DNA of 18,655 nucleotides, taken from positions 1-18,655 of the forward strand of contig CADAHD010000028.1 in assembly GCA_902787595.1 (NCBI GenBank). The letters run 5' to 3'. This document shows, piece by piece, positions 1 through 7,432 of the stretch (the first letter of the stretch is position 1; every line of letters starts with the position of its first letter). Under the pieces are notes generated by a model. The model was not told the origin of the DNA, searched no databases, and worked only from the letters and a program-made list of their open reading frames with translations. Source of the DNA: an uncultured Lachnospiraceae bacterium (GTDB lineage Bacteria > Bacillota_A > Clostridia > Lachnospirales > Lachnospiraceae). The translations under genes were made by a program, and so were the position numbers.

Positions 1-55
1 GATATAACGGGTCCCTCCTAAGGACCAGTTGGGGGTTCGATTCCCTCAGGGAACA
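1..55 (+). tRNA. tRNA-Arg(CCU), 5' end outside the window
   Basis: The first 55 bases are the 3' two-thirds of a tRNA. The anticodon stem is GGTCC (10-14) with GGACC (22-26). The seven-base loop CTCCTAA (15-21) gives anticodon CCT, which reads the AGG arginine codon. A four-base variable region is followed by a T arm with stem 31-35/43-47 and loop TTCGATT. The acceptor strand AGGGAAC and discriminator A (55) come next. The preceding GATATAACG matches the D-arm end of the known bacterial tRNA-Arg(CCU). No CCA is encoded, so the tail would be added after transcription. The D arm and 5' acceptor strand lie upstream of the window. This tRNA is a frequent integration site for mobile elements, but I found no second copy of its 3' end here. 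Confidence 0.93.
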
Positions 56-89
56 CTTTTAATCGAATATCGGAAGAAAAAAGTCAGGT

Positions 90-112
90 TTTATTGCATT
101 GCTTGCAATAAA
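90..112 (+). other. Perfect hairpin in the spacer after the tRNA
   Basis: TTTATTGC (90-97) and GCAATAAA (105-112) form an exact 8-bp stem with a 7-base loop. No T run follows (GGGAGG comes next), so it is a poor intrinsic terminator. It could be a processing element, an operator, or part of a structured leader for the downstream lipoprotein gene. A second perfect hairpin lies at 154-174 in the same spacer. Apart from these two stems and a weak GTTG/CAAC pairing at 131-146, I see nothing else in the gap between the tRNA and the first gene. Confidence 0.4.
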
Positions 113-153
113 GGGAGGGCCTGGCGCATTGTTGTTTTGTAGCAACGGTTTGT

Positions 154-174
154 GCTGTATCAGTGGGATACAGC
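154..174 (+). promoter_or_regulatory. Hairpin directly abutting the Shine-Dalgarno of the first gene
   Basis: GCTGTATC (154-161) and GATACAGC (167-174) form a perfect 8-bp stem with the loop AGTGG. The ribosome site GGGAGG begins at 175, immediately after the stem, and the start codon is at 188. A stem ending exactly at the ribosome site could modulate 30S loading or stabilise the mRNA end. The role is inferred; only the stem and its position are seen. Confidence 0.4.
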
Positions 175-187
175 GGGAGGAGAAATT

Positions 188-1351
188 ATGAAAAAGAGAA
201 GCATTACACTACTGATGCTGGGCATGGCGGTATCTATCTTTGCCGCAGCCTGCACAAACGAAGAAGCTAAGCCTTCTACGGATCCCGGGACGGTTGTCAC
301 GCTTAATCCCGAGGATGGAGGCGTAAATGTTACACAGGCAGGAGATGCTCAGGATGAACCTGTTACCGAAGAGCTTGTTGTAGAGGAGCCCGATGAGGAA
401 GAGGATATTGTTCCTGAGGGCATGTACCGCAGCGAGCTCACCAATGAGTTCATTCCGCTTGAACTTAAGGACCAGCGCCCTATCGCGGTTATGACCGATA
501 ACGAGATCACGGCGCTGCCCCATTACGGTACCAGCGATGCTGATATAGTATATGAGATGATGAACAGTACCGCTAACGGTCGAATCACCCGTCTCATGCC
601 TATAATGAAGGACTGGAAGAGCATTAAACAGTTTGGATCCATTCGTAGCGCGCGTCCCACCAACTTCATGGTGGCTGCAGAATACAATGCGATACTGATA
701 CATGATGGTGGTCCTTATTACATCAATCAGTATACCGCAAAAGACTATACCAACAATCTGAGCGGCGGCTTTGCCCGTTTCTCAAACGGAAAGAGCACAG
801 AGTACACCAGCACGGGAAAGAGCTTTGACGGACTGGGATCCCGTATACAGCGCGCCGGCTATTCAGAGACCTACAACCAGTTTTATCCCGGCGAGCACTT
901 TGAATTTTCAAATAAAGAGCTTAAGCTTTCCGACAGCCACAGCGATGCATTTAAGGCAAAGGATGTATACCTTCCTTTCCCTCATAACAAGTCAGAGCTT
1001 CATTACAACGAAGAGCTGGGCAAGTACGAGTATTACGAGTACGGCAATGTATATGTTGATGAAGGAAACGGAAATAAGCATCTTACCTTTGAAAATGTAA
1101 TAATACAGAAGTGCAGTTTCACACAGCTGGATGAGCATGGATACCTGATCTACAATATACTGGTAGGCCAGCCCTGGGACGGATACCTTCTTCAGAATGG
1201 CGAGGCAGTGCCTATCCAATGGGTTAAGTTCGGTGAATCGGAACGCTGCGTGTACATGTATAAAGATTCATCGCACATAAAGCTCAACACCGGAAAGACT
1301 TATATAGCAATAGTTCCCGATGACGCCTGGGGCGATCTGAAGATAGACTGA
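188..1351 (+). CDS. DUF3048 (YerB-like) lipoprotein
   Basis: This encodes a 387-residue predicted lipoprotein. I chose ATG 188 because GGGAGGAG lies just upstream and the protein then starts with a clean signal peptide (MKKRS, a hydrophobic stretch, then FAAAC with Cys22 as the lipid site). An in-frame ATG at 152 lacks such a site. Residues about 23-75 are an acidic, low-complexity linker. The rest matches the two-part DUF3048 family: the N-terminal part has the hallmarks ADIVYE, GRITRLMPI and IRSARPTN, and the C-terminal part has FENVIIQ and GQPWDGYLLQNG. Family members such as Bacillus YerB sit on the outer face of the membrane, and their biochemical role is unknown to me. A hairpin precedes the ribosome site and a terminator-like hairpin follows the gene. 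Confidence 0.9.
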   Translation: MKKRSITLLMLGMAVSIFAAACTNEEAKPSTDPGTVVTLNPEDGGVNVTQAGDAQDEPVTEELVVEEPDEEEDIVPEGMYRSELTNEFIPLELKDQRPIAVMTDNEITALPHYGTSDADIVYEMMNSTANGRITRLMPIMKDWKSIKQFGSIRSARPTNFMVAAEYNAILIHDGGPYYINQYTAKDYTNNLSGGFARFSNGKSTEYTSTGKSFDGLGSRIQRAGYSETYNQFYPGEHFEFSNKELKLSDSHSDAFKAKDVYLPFPHNKSELHYNEELGKYEYYEYGNVYVDEGNGNKHLTFENVIIQKCSFTQLDEHGYLIYNILVGQPWDGYLLQNGEAVPIQWVKFGESERCVYMYKDSSHIKLNTGKTYIAIVPDDAWGDLKID

Positions 1352-1375
1352 TAAAAAGACCGGAAGGAGATTCAG

Positions 1376-1406
1376 GGATGGCTGCAAGAATTGCGGCCAT
1401 CCTTTT
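1376..1406 (+). terminator. Terminator-like hairpin, possibly an attenuator, ahead of the antiporter
   Basis: A 12-bp stem with a 3-base loop is formed by 1376-1387 and 1391-1402. All pairs are Watson-Crick except one T-G at 1383/1395, and TTTT follows at 1403-1406. This is a credible Rho-independent terminator for the DUF3048 gene. Its end is only 9 bases before the antiporter ATG at 1416. That leaves no room for a promoter between them, so it may act as an attenuator or as a translation-blocking stem in a read-through transcript. The U tract is short, which suggests partial termination. Confidence 0.65.
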
Positions 1407-1415
1407 GACATTGAG

Positions 1416-2615
1416 ATGGAAACATATGTAATACTGCGCGACCTGGCGATAATAATACTGGCCGCAAAATTCATGGCTATACTGGCCAAAAAACTTAAGG
1501 CTCCCGGCGTGGTGGGCGAGATAATAGCGGGACTGATACTGGGCCCCGCTCTATTAAACTTGGTTAAGCCCGGCGATTTCATTAATCAGATGGCAGAGAT
1601 CGGCGTTATACTGATCATGTTCTCGGCCGGCCTGGAGACCAATCTGAAAGAGCTTAAAAAGTCGGGGCTTATAGCGCTGGCGATCGCCTGCGTGGGCGTT
1701 CTTGTGCCTCTTGCGGGCGGAACCATACTGTACATGTGCATACATGGGTTTGCGGCGCCCGGGTCCGAGGAATTTTTGCGCGCCCTGTTCATAGGCAGCA
1801 TAATGACGGCTACTTCCGTAGGTATTACGGTGGAGACCCTGCGTGAGATGGGTTATCTCAACGGCCGCGTGGGTCAGACCGTTCTGAGCGCAGCGATCAT
1901 TGATGATGTGATAGGCATTATCGTGCTTACTTTTGTGCTGGGCATGAAGGACCCCAACAGCAATACCTTGCTGGTTATCGGGAAGACAGCGCTTTTCCTG
2001 CTGATCTCGCTGGTGGGCGGTTATATAGTATACCGCCTGATGAAGCTGGTTGATGCCCGTTATCCTCATACCAGGCGTATACCCATAATAGGTCTGGGAC
2101 TCTGCTTTATCATGGCATATGCCGCAGAAAAATACTTTGGCATAGCTGATATCACAGGCGCTTACGTGGCCGGCATAATCCTCTGCAATATCAGGGATGC
2201 AAGCTATATCGACAGGAAGGTCAGCATTAACAGCTATATGATCTTTGCGCCCGTCTTCTTTGTAGCTATCGGCCTTAAGACGGATTTTTCGAAGATAGAC
2301 ATGGATATGATCTGGTTCTCCGTGGCATTTGTGATAGTGGCCCTTCTCACCAAGGTAATAGGCTGCGGACTCACCGCGGCAGTGTGCCGCTTCAAGCCCA
2401 TCGACTGCTTAAAGATAGGCGCGGGAATGATGACCCGCGGAGAGGTGGCGCTGATCATTACCAATAAGGGACTTAATCTGGGGATCATAGATTCCTCATA
2501 TTTTACAGCCGTGATACTGCTGATAATCATATCCAGCATATCCGTGCCTATTATACTTAAAATACTGTACACCAAAGCACCTGACCCCGTTGAGAATGCC
2601 GCTGCATCATCGTAG
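1416..2615 (+). CDS. CPA2-type cation/proton antiporter
   Basis: This encodes a 399-residue polytopic membrane protein of the monovalent cation:proton antiporter-2 family (Kef/NapA-like), which exchanges Na+ or K+ for protons across the cell membrane. Family marks are the first helix followed by KLKAPGVVGEIIAGL (27-41), the helix-breaking TATSVG (131-136), and the paired aspartates D163-D164 in AAIIDDVIGII that bind the ion and proton. The length fits a transport domain alone; there is no C-terminal RCK/TrkA domain. ATG 1416 fits the family N terminus, but the bases before it hold only a poor ribosome site, because the terminator-like hairpin ends 13 bases upstream. The first eight isoleucines all use ATA. 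Ion specificity cannot be read from the sequence. Confidence 0.9.
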   Translation: METYVILRDLAIIILAAKFMAILAKKLKAPGVVGEIIAGLILGPALLNLVKPGDFINQMAEIGVILIMFSAGLETNLKELKKSGLIALAIACVGVLVPLAGGTILYMCIHGFAAPGSEEFLRALFIGSIMTATSVGITVETLREMGYLNGRVGQTVLSAAIIDDVIGIIVLTFVLGMKDPNSNTLLVIGKTALFLLISLVGGYIVYRLMKLVDARYPHTRRIPIIGLGLCFIMAYAAEKYFGIADITGAYVAGIILCNIRDASYIDRKVSINSYMIFAPVFFVAIGLKTDFSKIDMDMIWFSVAFVIVALLTKVIGCGLTAAVCRFKPIDCLKIGAGMMTRGEVALIITNKGLNLGIIDSSYFTAVILLIIISSISVPIILKILYTKAPDPVENAAASS

Positions 2616-2671
2616 ACAGATCATGGATCCGTGATCGGACTTATGCCGCGGCAGGATCTTTATGGAGAATA

Positions 2672-3142
2672 ATGATGAGAAAAAAGCTGCTCTTTATCAG
2701 TCTGCTGGCGATGCTTTCGCTGGCGGGCTGCGGTAAAAAAGAGATCAAGGTGGTGACGCTGACTCCGGCTACCGACTTAAATCCCGGCGAATCCGTGCCT
2801 CAGCCCGAGGACAGCCCGCAGGAAGTCAAAATGCAGGAGAAATGCGTCATCAGTTTTTCCAATATGACAGGCAGAGATATTGTGAGCCTCAGTTTCTCCC
2901 TGGGAGGAGAGGCGGCCAGGGAAGTACTGGGCGAATCGGTCCTGAGGGATGGGGCGCTGGTCAGATGGGAAGGCGAGGCCATGGCCCTGATAGGCAGCAA
3001 TCAATGCGCCGATATCAGCGTGAGCGCAAAGGCGAAGGACGGCACGGATATGATCTTTCAGCCTTATACCCTGCTGGATCCCGAGAGTACCGATCTGGTG
3101 CTCACGAAGGACGAAGAGGGCTATAAGTTATATTTACAATAA
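2672..3142 (+). CDS. Small lipoprotein of unknown function
   Basis: This encodes a 156-residue protein with a typical lipoprotein signal peptide: RKK, a hydrophobic core, then the lipobox LAGC with Cys20. A short Pro/Glu-rich linker (about 30-50) leads to a domain of about 100 residues rich in alternating hydrophobics, beginning ISFSNMTGRDIVSL. It looks like a small beta-sandwich. I do not recognise a named family. Two adjacent ATGs (2672 and 2675) are possible starts. GGAGA at 2664-2668 is better spaced for the second, which would shorten the protein by one residue. The gene sits 56 bp after the antiporter, and the promoter for the next gene overlaps its last codons. Confidence 0.8.
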   Translation: MMRKKLLFISLLAMLSLAGCGKKEIKVVTLTPATDLNPGESVPQPEDSPQEVKMQEKCVISFSNMTGRDIVSLSFSLGGEAAREVLGESVLRDGALVRWEGEAMALIGSNQCADISVSAKAKDGTDMIFQPYTLLDPESTDLVLTKDEEGYKLYLQ

Positions 3143-3161
3143 ACGCCAAATCTGATACAAT
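3133..3161 (+). promoter_or_regulatory. Predicted housekeeping promoter for the HD-GYP-like gene
   Basis: TTTACA (3133-3138) and TACAAT (3156-3161) are separated by 17 bases, with TGA directly before the -10 box giving an extended -10. The -35 box lies inside the last codons of the small lipoprotein gene. An inverted repeat, AATAAACG (3138-3145) and CGTTTATT (3172-3179), brackets the -10 box and the likely start point, and could be an operator. No experimental support is available here. Confidence 0.6.
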
Positions 3162-3195
3162 GACTTCAAATCGTTTATTTTAGAGGGGTTGCGTA

Positions 3196-4332
3196 ATGAT
3201 ATTTGTGCCTACTGATGAATTAAAGAGCGGGATGAGGCTGGCAAAGCCGATCTTTAACAAGCAGGGAGTCATGCTCTATGAGAGGGATTCACGGATCACG
3301 CTCCAGGGTATAAACAGTGTGCGCAACTTTGGACTTATCGGTGTCTATGTGCTGGAACCGGCAGAGCCTCTTCCTCCGATGACAGAGGAGGACAGGGAAT
3401 TCGAGCGCTTCCAGACGATGGCGGTATTTACCTTAAGGGATATTTTAAATGATATACGTGACGGCGGGCAGCCCACCAGGCTGGAAAGTCTTACCGCCGA
3501 CCTGATCAGCCGTTTCGGCAGGAATCCTGCCAAATTCAATTTTACCCAGAATCTCCGCAGCGTGGAGGATAATGTATATAAGCATTCGCTCAATGTGGCC
3601 ATACTTGCCGCAGCCATTTATAATAAGCTGGCTGCTAACCGTGAGGCTCAGCGCTGCTGTGTGATCGCTGCCCTTCTTCATGATATAGGATCGCTGGATA
3701 TTCCCGATCCCATAAGCCGCAAGAAGGAAGCCGACCTGACTGATGAGGACAGGGAAGTTATCGAGCGCTGCAAAGAGGAAGGCTATCGCATGCTCAGGGA
3801 GAACTGTGACCTTGACAGCGAGGTCATGAAGAATATCTCTTTCCTGCTGCGCGACCTTAAGGAATTGAAGAACGGCGGTTTCAAGGATATACGCCAGCCG
3901 GATTACCAGCTTGAAACGCTTAAAGTAGCCTGGTATTTTGATACCCTTACGGCAATGAAATACGGAGAGGAGCCCAAGAGCGACATAGCCGCATATAAGT
4001 TCCTTCATCATCCCCGCAACCGCATGAACCAGCAGGTAGTGCGCGCCCTTACGCAGGCTATAAATATCGTGCCTATGGGCTGCACCGTGCAGTTCACAAA
4101 CGGTACCAAGGGCATAGTGCTTACGGAAAACGGTGATGATATATTAAGACCTTTTGTACTCAGCTTTAATGACAATCATGTATATAATCTTGCCGATGGC
4201 AGGGTATACGAGAGTATGCAGATACAGGATGTCTTAAAGACCATGGACAACCGTTATATCATGACGGATAAGTTTGAAGAGTACAGGCAGGCGTTAAAAA
4301 ACGGAGAGGCGAAAGTCATTCATTTGGGATAG
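3196..4332 (+). CDS. Degenerate HD-GYP domain protein
   Basis: This encodes a 378-residue cytoplasmic protein. The N-terminal 60 residues form the small domain common in clostridial HD-GYP proteins, followed by an HD-GYP fold and a C-terminal module with NGTKGIVL and LRPFVL. HD-GYP enzymes hydrolyse the second messenger cyclic di-GMP. Here H130 and the H162-D163 pair in LLHDIGSLDIP are kept. The usual lysine after HDIG is serine (S166), the expected HPxxG is RCKEEG (C192), and the HHExxDGxGYP motif is replaced by FLLRDLKELKNGG. Several metal ligands are therefore missing, so I infer a non-catalytic sensor or scaffold, or another phosphohydrolase. It starts at ATG 3196 after GAGGGG. The Nudix gene follows 9 bases later, so the two are probably co-transcribed. 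Confidence 0.8.
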   Translation: MIFVPTDELKSGMRLAKPIFNKQGVMLYERDSRITLQGINSVRNFGLIGVYVLEPAEPLPPMTEEDREFERFQTMAVFTLRDILNDIRDGGQPTRLESLTADLISRFGRNPAKFNFTQNLRSVEDNVYKHSLNVAILAAAIYNKLAANREAQRCCVIAALLHDIGSLDIPDPISRKKEADLTDEDREVIERCKEEGYRMLRENCDLDSEVMKNISFLLRDLKELKNGGFKDIRQPDYQLETLKVAWYFDTLTAMKYGEEPKSDIAAYKFLHHPRNRMNQQVVRALTQAINIVPMGCTVQFTNGTKGIVLTENGDDILRPFVLSFNDNHVYNLADGRVYESMQIQDVLKTMDNRYIMTDKFEEYRQALKNGEAKVIHLG

Positions 4333-4341
4333 TTTTGGATA

Positions 4342-4953
4342 ATGGCTGATAAGTTCACATCTGTCGAAAATCTGTATTCCAACAGATTTCTGAATTTTTA
4401 TCATATGGACGCGCTGACGGATACCGGCAGGGCGTTCGATTATTTTTTTGTTTCAAGAAACAGCAGCGATAATATCAAAGCCCGTACGCATTCCGATAAG
4501 CCGGAAGGCTGTGTTATCTATCCGCTGCTTAGGGATGATCCCGGGAAAATAATCCTTATAAGGCAATATCGTTACCCTCTGGGGCGTTTTATATATGAGC
4601 TCCCGGCGGGGCTTATCGAAGAAGGCGAAAGCCCGGAACAGGCTGCAATAAGGGAGCTTAAGGAAGAAACGGGTTATGTCCTGGAGCCGGTTAAGGGAGA
4701 CGAGATGTGGAACCGACCTTTTTATATGGGAGCGGGCTATACGGATGAGAGTTCGGCCACGGTATTCGGCTATGCTTCGGGGATTGCCGGGAGCAGCGCG
4801 CCCGAAGATACGGAGAGCATCAGTGTGATAACAGCCGATAAGGCGGAGGTGCGCCGTATCATAAGCACCGAGCAGATATCCTTAAGGATGGCTTTTCTTT
4901 GCATGAACTTTCTTAATTCGGATCCGAGCGATCCTTTTGCTTTTTTGCGCTGA
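4342..4953 (+). CDS. Nudix hydrolase, ADP-ribose pyrophosphatase-like
   Basis: This encodes a 203-residue cytoplasmic hydrolase. The Nudix box is complete: G90, E96, R104-E105, E108-E109 and G111, within GLIEEGESPEQAAIREL and the following KEETGY. The preceding FIYELPAG and IRQYRYPLG are typical of the ADP-ribose/nucleoside diphosphate-sugar subgroup, which cleaves the pyrophosphate bond using Mg2+. The substrate cannot be fixed from the sequence. A proline marker that I associate with ADP-ribose enzymes after the box is not evident (FYMGAGYTDE). The gene begins 9 bases after the HD-GYP-like gene with only a weak ribosome site, so coupled translation is likely. Its stop codon lies inside a terminator-like hairpin. 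Confidence 0.88.
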   Translation: MADKFTSVENLYSNRFLNFYHMDALTDTGRAFDYFFVSRNSSDNIKARTHSDKPEGCVIYPLLRDDPGKIILIRQYRYPLGRFIYELPAGLIEEGESPEQAAIRELKEETGYVLEPVKGDEMWNRPFYMGAGYTDESSATVFGYASGIAGSSAPEDTESISVITADKAEVRRIISTEQISLRMAFLCMNFLNSDPSDPFAFLR

Positions 4954-4972
4954 AAGGAAATCAGGCGCTTTT
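4947..4972 (+). terminator. Possible terminator overlapping the Nudix stop codon
   Basis: GCGCTGA (4947-4953, including the TGA stop) can pair with TCA-GCGC (4961-4968, one bulged G at 4964), followed by TTTT (4969-4972). A second small hairpin, GCCGT-AAA-ACGGC, follows at 4975-4987, so the two stems may form in sequence. The stem is short, so termination could be partial. Confidence 0.4.
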
Positions 4973-5025
4973 ACGCCGTAAAACGGCATTTATCTGATAC
5001 GGGTCTTTGGGATGGGAGTATAAAG

Positions 5026-7417
5026 ATGTTGAGATATGACCTGTGCGGCGGCAGATGGGAAATGACCGACTGCACTACAAATAATGTATATCAGGCCGCT
5101 GCTCCGGGCAGTGTGCTTTCCGTGCTGCGTGAAGCAGGGGAGATAGGTGATCCTTATTTCGGTGAAAATGAGAAGGAGCTTTTGCCGTTATTTGAGAAGG
5201 ATTATGATTTTTCGACCCATTTTTCGATAAGGGGAGATATTTTTCAGGAAGAGGTACAGGAGCTGGTATTCGAAGGCCTTGATACCATCACCGAGATATA
5301 TCTTAACGGTGAAAAGCTGGGCAGGACCAGGAACATGCACCGCAAAAGAGCATAAAGAGATAAAGCAGAGCCCCGACGGCAGCATATACGGAGGGCATCT
5401 GCTCCGCAAGGCCCACTCATCCTTTGGCTGGGACTGGGGCCCCGTGCTTCCCGATATGGGCATTTTCCGCGGTATAAGGGTTGAAGCCTGGTCAAAAGTA
5501 AAGATCAGGGAAGTTTATTTCTTTCAGGAACATATTGACGGAAACGTAACGCTTTTTATCGATCCGGTTCTGGAGTTTTCGGATCCCATACCTGTGGAAA
5601 TGAGGATAGAGGTGAGCGGGGAGCGGCCTGTGGAGATCATGACCCGCATGCCCGATCCCGGAGTGACGTCCACGGAAAAAGGCGAAAATGAGATGGGCAT
5701 TCCCATACACGATCCCAGGCTCTGGTGGCCCAACGGCTGCGGTGAGCAGTATCTTTATGATGTGAGGATCACGCTTCGAAAGGCCAACCGTTCTTATGAT
5801 GATAGGAAATTCCGCATAGGTCTGCGCACAATAGAGCTGAGCCATCAGGCAGATGAATACGGCGAAGAGTTCTGTTTTGTCGTAAACGGCAAAAAGATCT
5901 TTGCAAGAGGCGCAAGCTATATCCCCGGGGACGCCGTTTATCCGGATACCACAGTCGAAAAGCAGCGCAGGCTGATCGACGCCGCGGCAGCAGCTAATTT
6001 TAACATGCTGCGCGTCTGGGGAGGCGGATATTATCCTTCGGATGCTTTTTATGATATGTGCGACGAGAAGGGCATAATGATATGGCAGGATCTTATGTAT
6101 TCAAACAATATCTATGACCTTACGCCCAAATTTGAAAAGAGCATACTGGCAGAGACGCGCGACAATGTATCACGCCTAAGGCATCATGCCTGCCTTGCAT
6201 TATGGTGCGGCAATGACGAGATGGAGAGCGCATGGGCCGATAAAGAGGGCTTTAAGGGGCATTCGCCCGCGCTCAAAGCCGATTATATAAAGATGTTCGA
6301 ATACCTTTTGCCAAAAAAAATGCGCGAAGAGGATGAGAGCACCGCATGGTGGCCTTCATCGCCTTCTTCGGGAGGCTGTTTTGAAGGACCGGGCGATGAA
6401 AACAGGGGAGATTCCCATTACTGGGAAGTATGGCGCGGATTCAAACCGTTTACGGAATATGCAGAGCATCACTTCCGCTTTTTATCGGCGTTTGGATTCC
6501 AGTCTTTTCCTTCGCTGAAGACCGTAAAGAGCTTTACGCGGCCGGAAGAACGCAATCCTTTTTCGCCCGTGATGGAAAGCCATCAGAAATATGAAAACGC
6601 CAATGGGAAGATACTTTATTACATTTCGGAGAATTTCCGTTATCCGAAGAATTTTGAGCAGCTTATATATGTGAGCCAGATACTGCAGGGAATGGCGGTC
6701 GAGTACGCCGTGGAGCATTTCAGGCGCGAGCGCGGACGCTGCATGGGCACGCTCTTCTGGCAGTTCAATGACAACTGGCCTGTGACCAGCTGGTCAGCCA
6801 TCGATCATTCAGGCAGATGGAAAGCCCTGCAGTATATGGCTGCGCGCTTTTATGCGCCGGTGGCCGGCAGCCTGCTGACAGACGGTCTTTGTGTTACCTC
6901 TTATGTGGTAAACGACAGTCCGGAGCCGGTAAGAGCAAAGGCAAGACTTACGCTTATGTCCACAGACGGGCAGGAGCTCACAAGATATACCGATGACGGA
7001 AAGGTAGAGCCGGGCGCTGTCTATAAGGGGATCAAGAGAGATTTTCATAAGCTTTCCGGCAGAAGTCCCAGAGAGGTATATGTGCTGGCGGAATATGATA
7101 TAAACGGCCAAAGCTTTACAAAAGAGGCGGTCTTTGTTCCCTACAAGTATCTGGAGCTTAAGAAGCCGGATATTTCCGTAGAGGTGCGTGAGACTGAAGA
7201 ATACTGGGAGATAGTGCTGTCTTCGGATGTATATGCGCCCTTTGTGATGCTCGATCTAAAGGAAGCCGATGCGGTATTTTCGGATAATGCATTCTCGCTT
7301 CACAAGGGAAGGGAGCGCATCATAAGCGCTGCCAAAGCGGACGTAAGCATGGACATTGAGGATGCGGAGAAGTTCAGAGAGCAGCTGGTGATCTATGATC
7401 TGTATAATTCATATTGA
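5026..7417 (+). pseudogene. GH2 beta-mannosidase, frameshifted and lacking its nucleophile
   Basis: This is a cytoplasmic-type GH2 beta-mannosidase, which removes terminal mannose from beta-mannosides. Frame one (5026-5355) gives the N-terminal sugar-binding domain with VFEGLDT, YLNGEKLG and NMHR, then reaches TAA. The rest continues in another frame from about 5345 to 7417 (KAHSSFGWDWGP, then Ig-like, barrel and C-terminal domains). Family members have about 50 residues between NMHR and the KAH(S/C)xFGWDWGP block. Here about 21 remain, so roughly 90 bp are missing at 5343/5345 and the frame is lost. The acid/base glutamate is present (LWCGNDE, codon 6218-6220). The nucleophile in the usual SEFGxQSFPS is alanine (LSAFGFQSFPS, GCG at 6488-6490). 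Two lesions point to a decaying gene, though the deletion alone could be an assembly error. The ribosome site GGGAG precedes ATG 5026. Confidence 0.85.
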
Positions 7418-7432
7418 CCGGAGGGATAACGT

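Noticed and set aside
1..55. tRNA-Arg 3' end as an attachment site of an integrated element
   Set aside because: No direct repeat of the tRNA 3' end and no integrase were found in the window.
1378..1431. 17-codon frame with a good ribosome site before the antiporter
   Set aside because: The ATG lies inside a near-perfect terminator-like stem and the peptide is featureless, so I do not list it as a gene, though it is mentioned as a possible leader.
2619..2636. GATCA/TGATC palindrome after the antiporter gene
   Set aside because: The stem is short and no T tract follows; it does not support a terminator.
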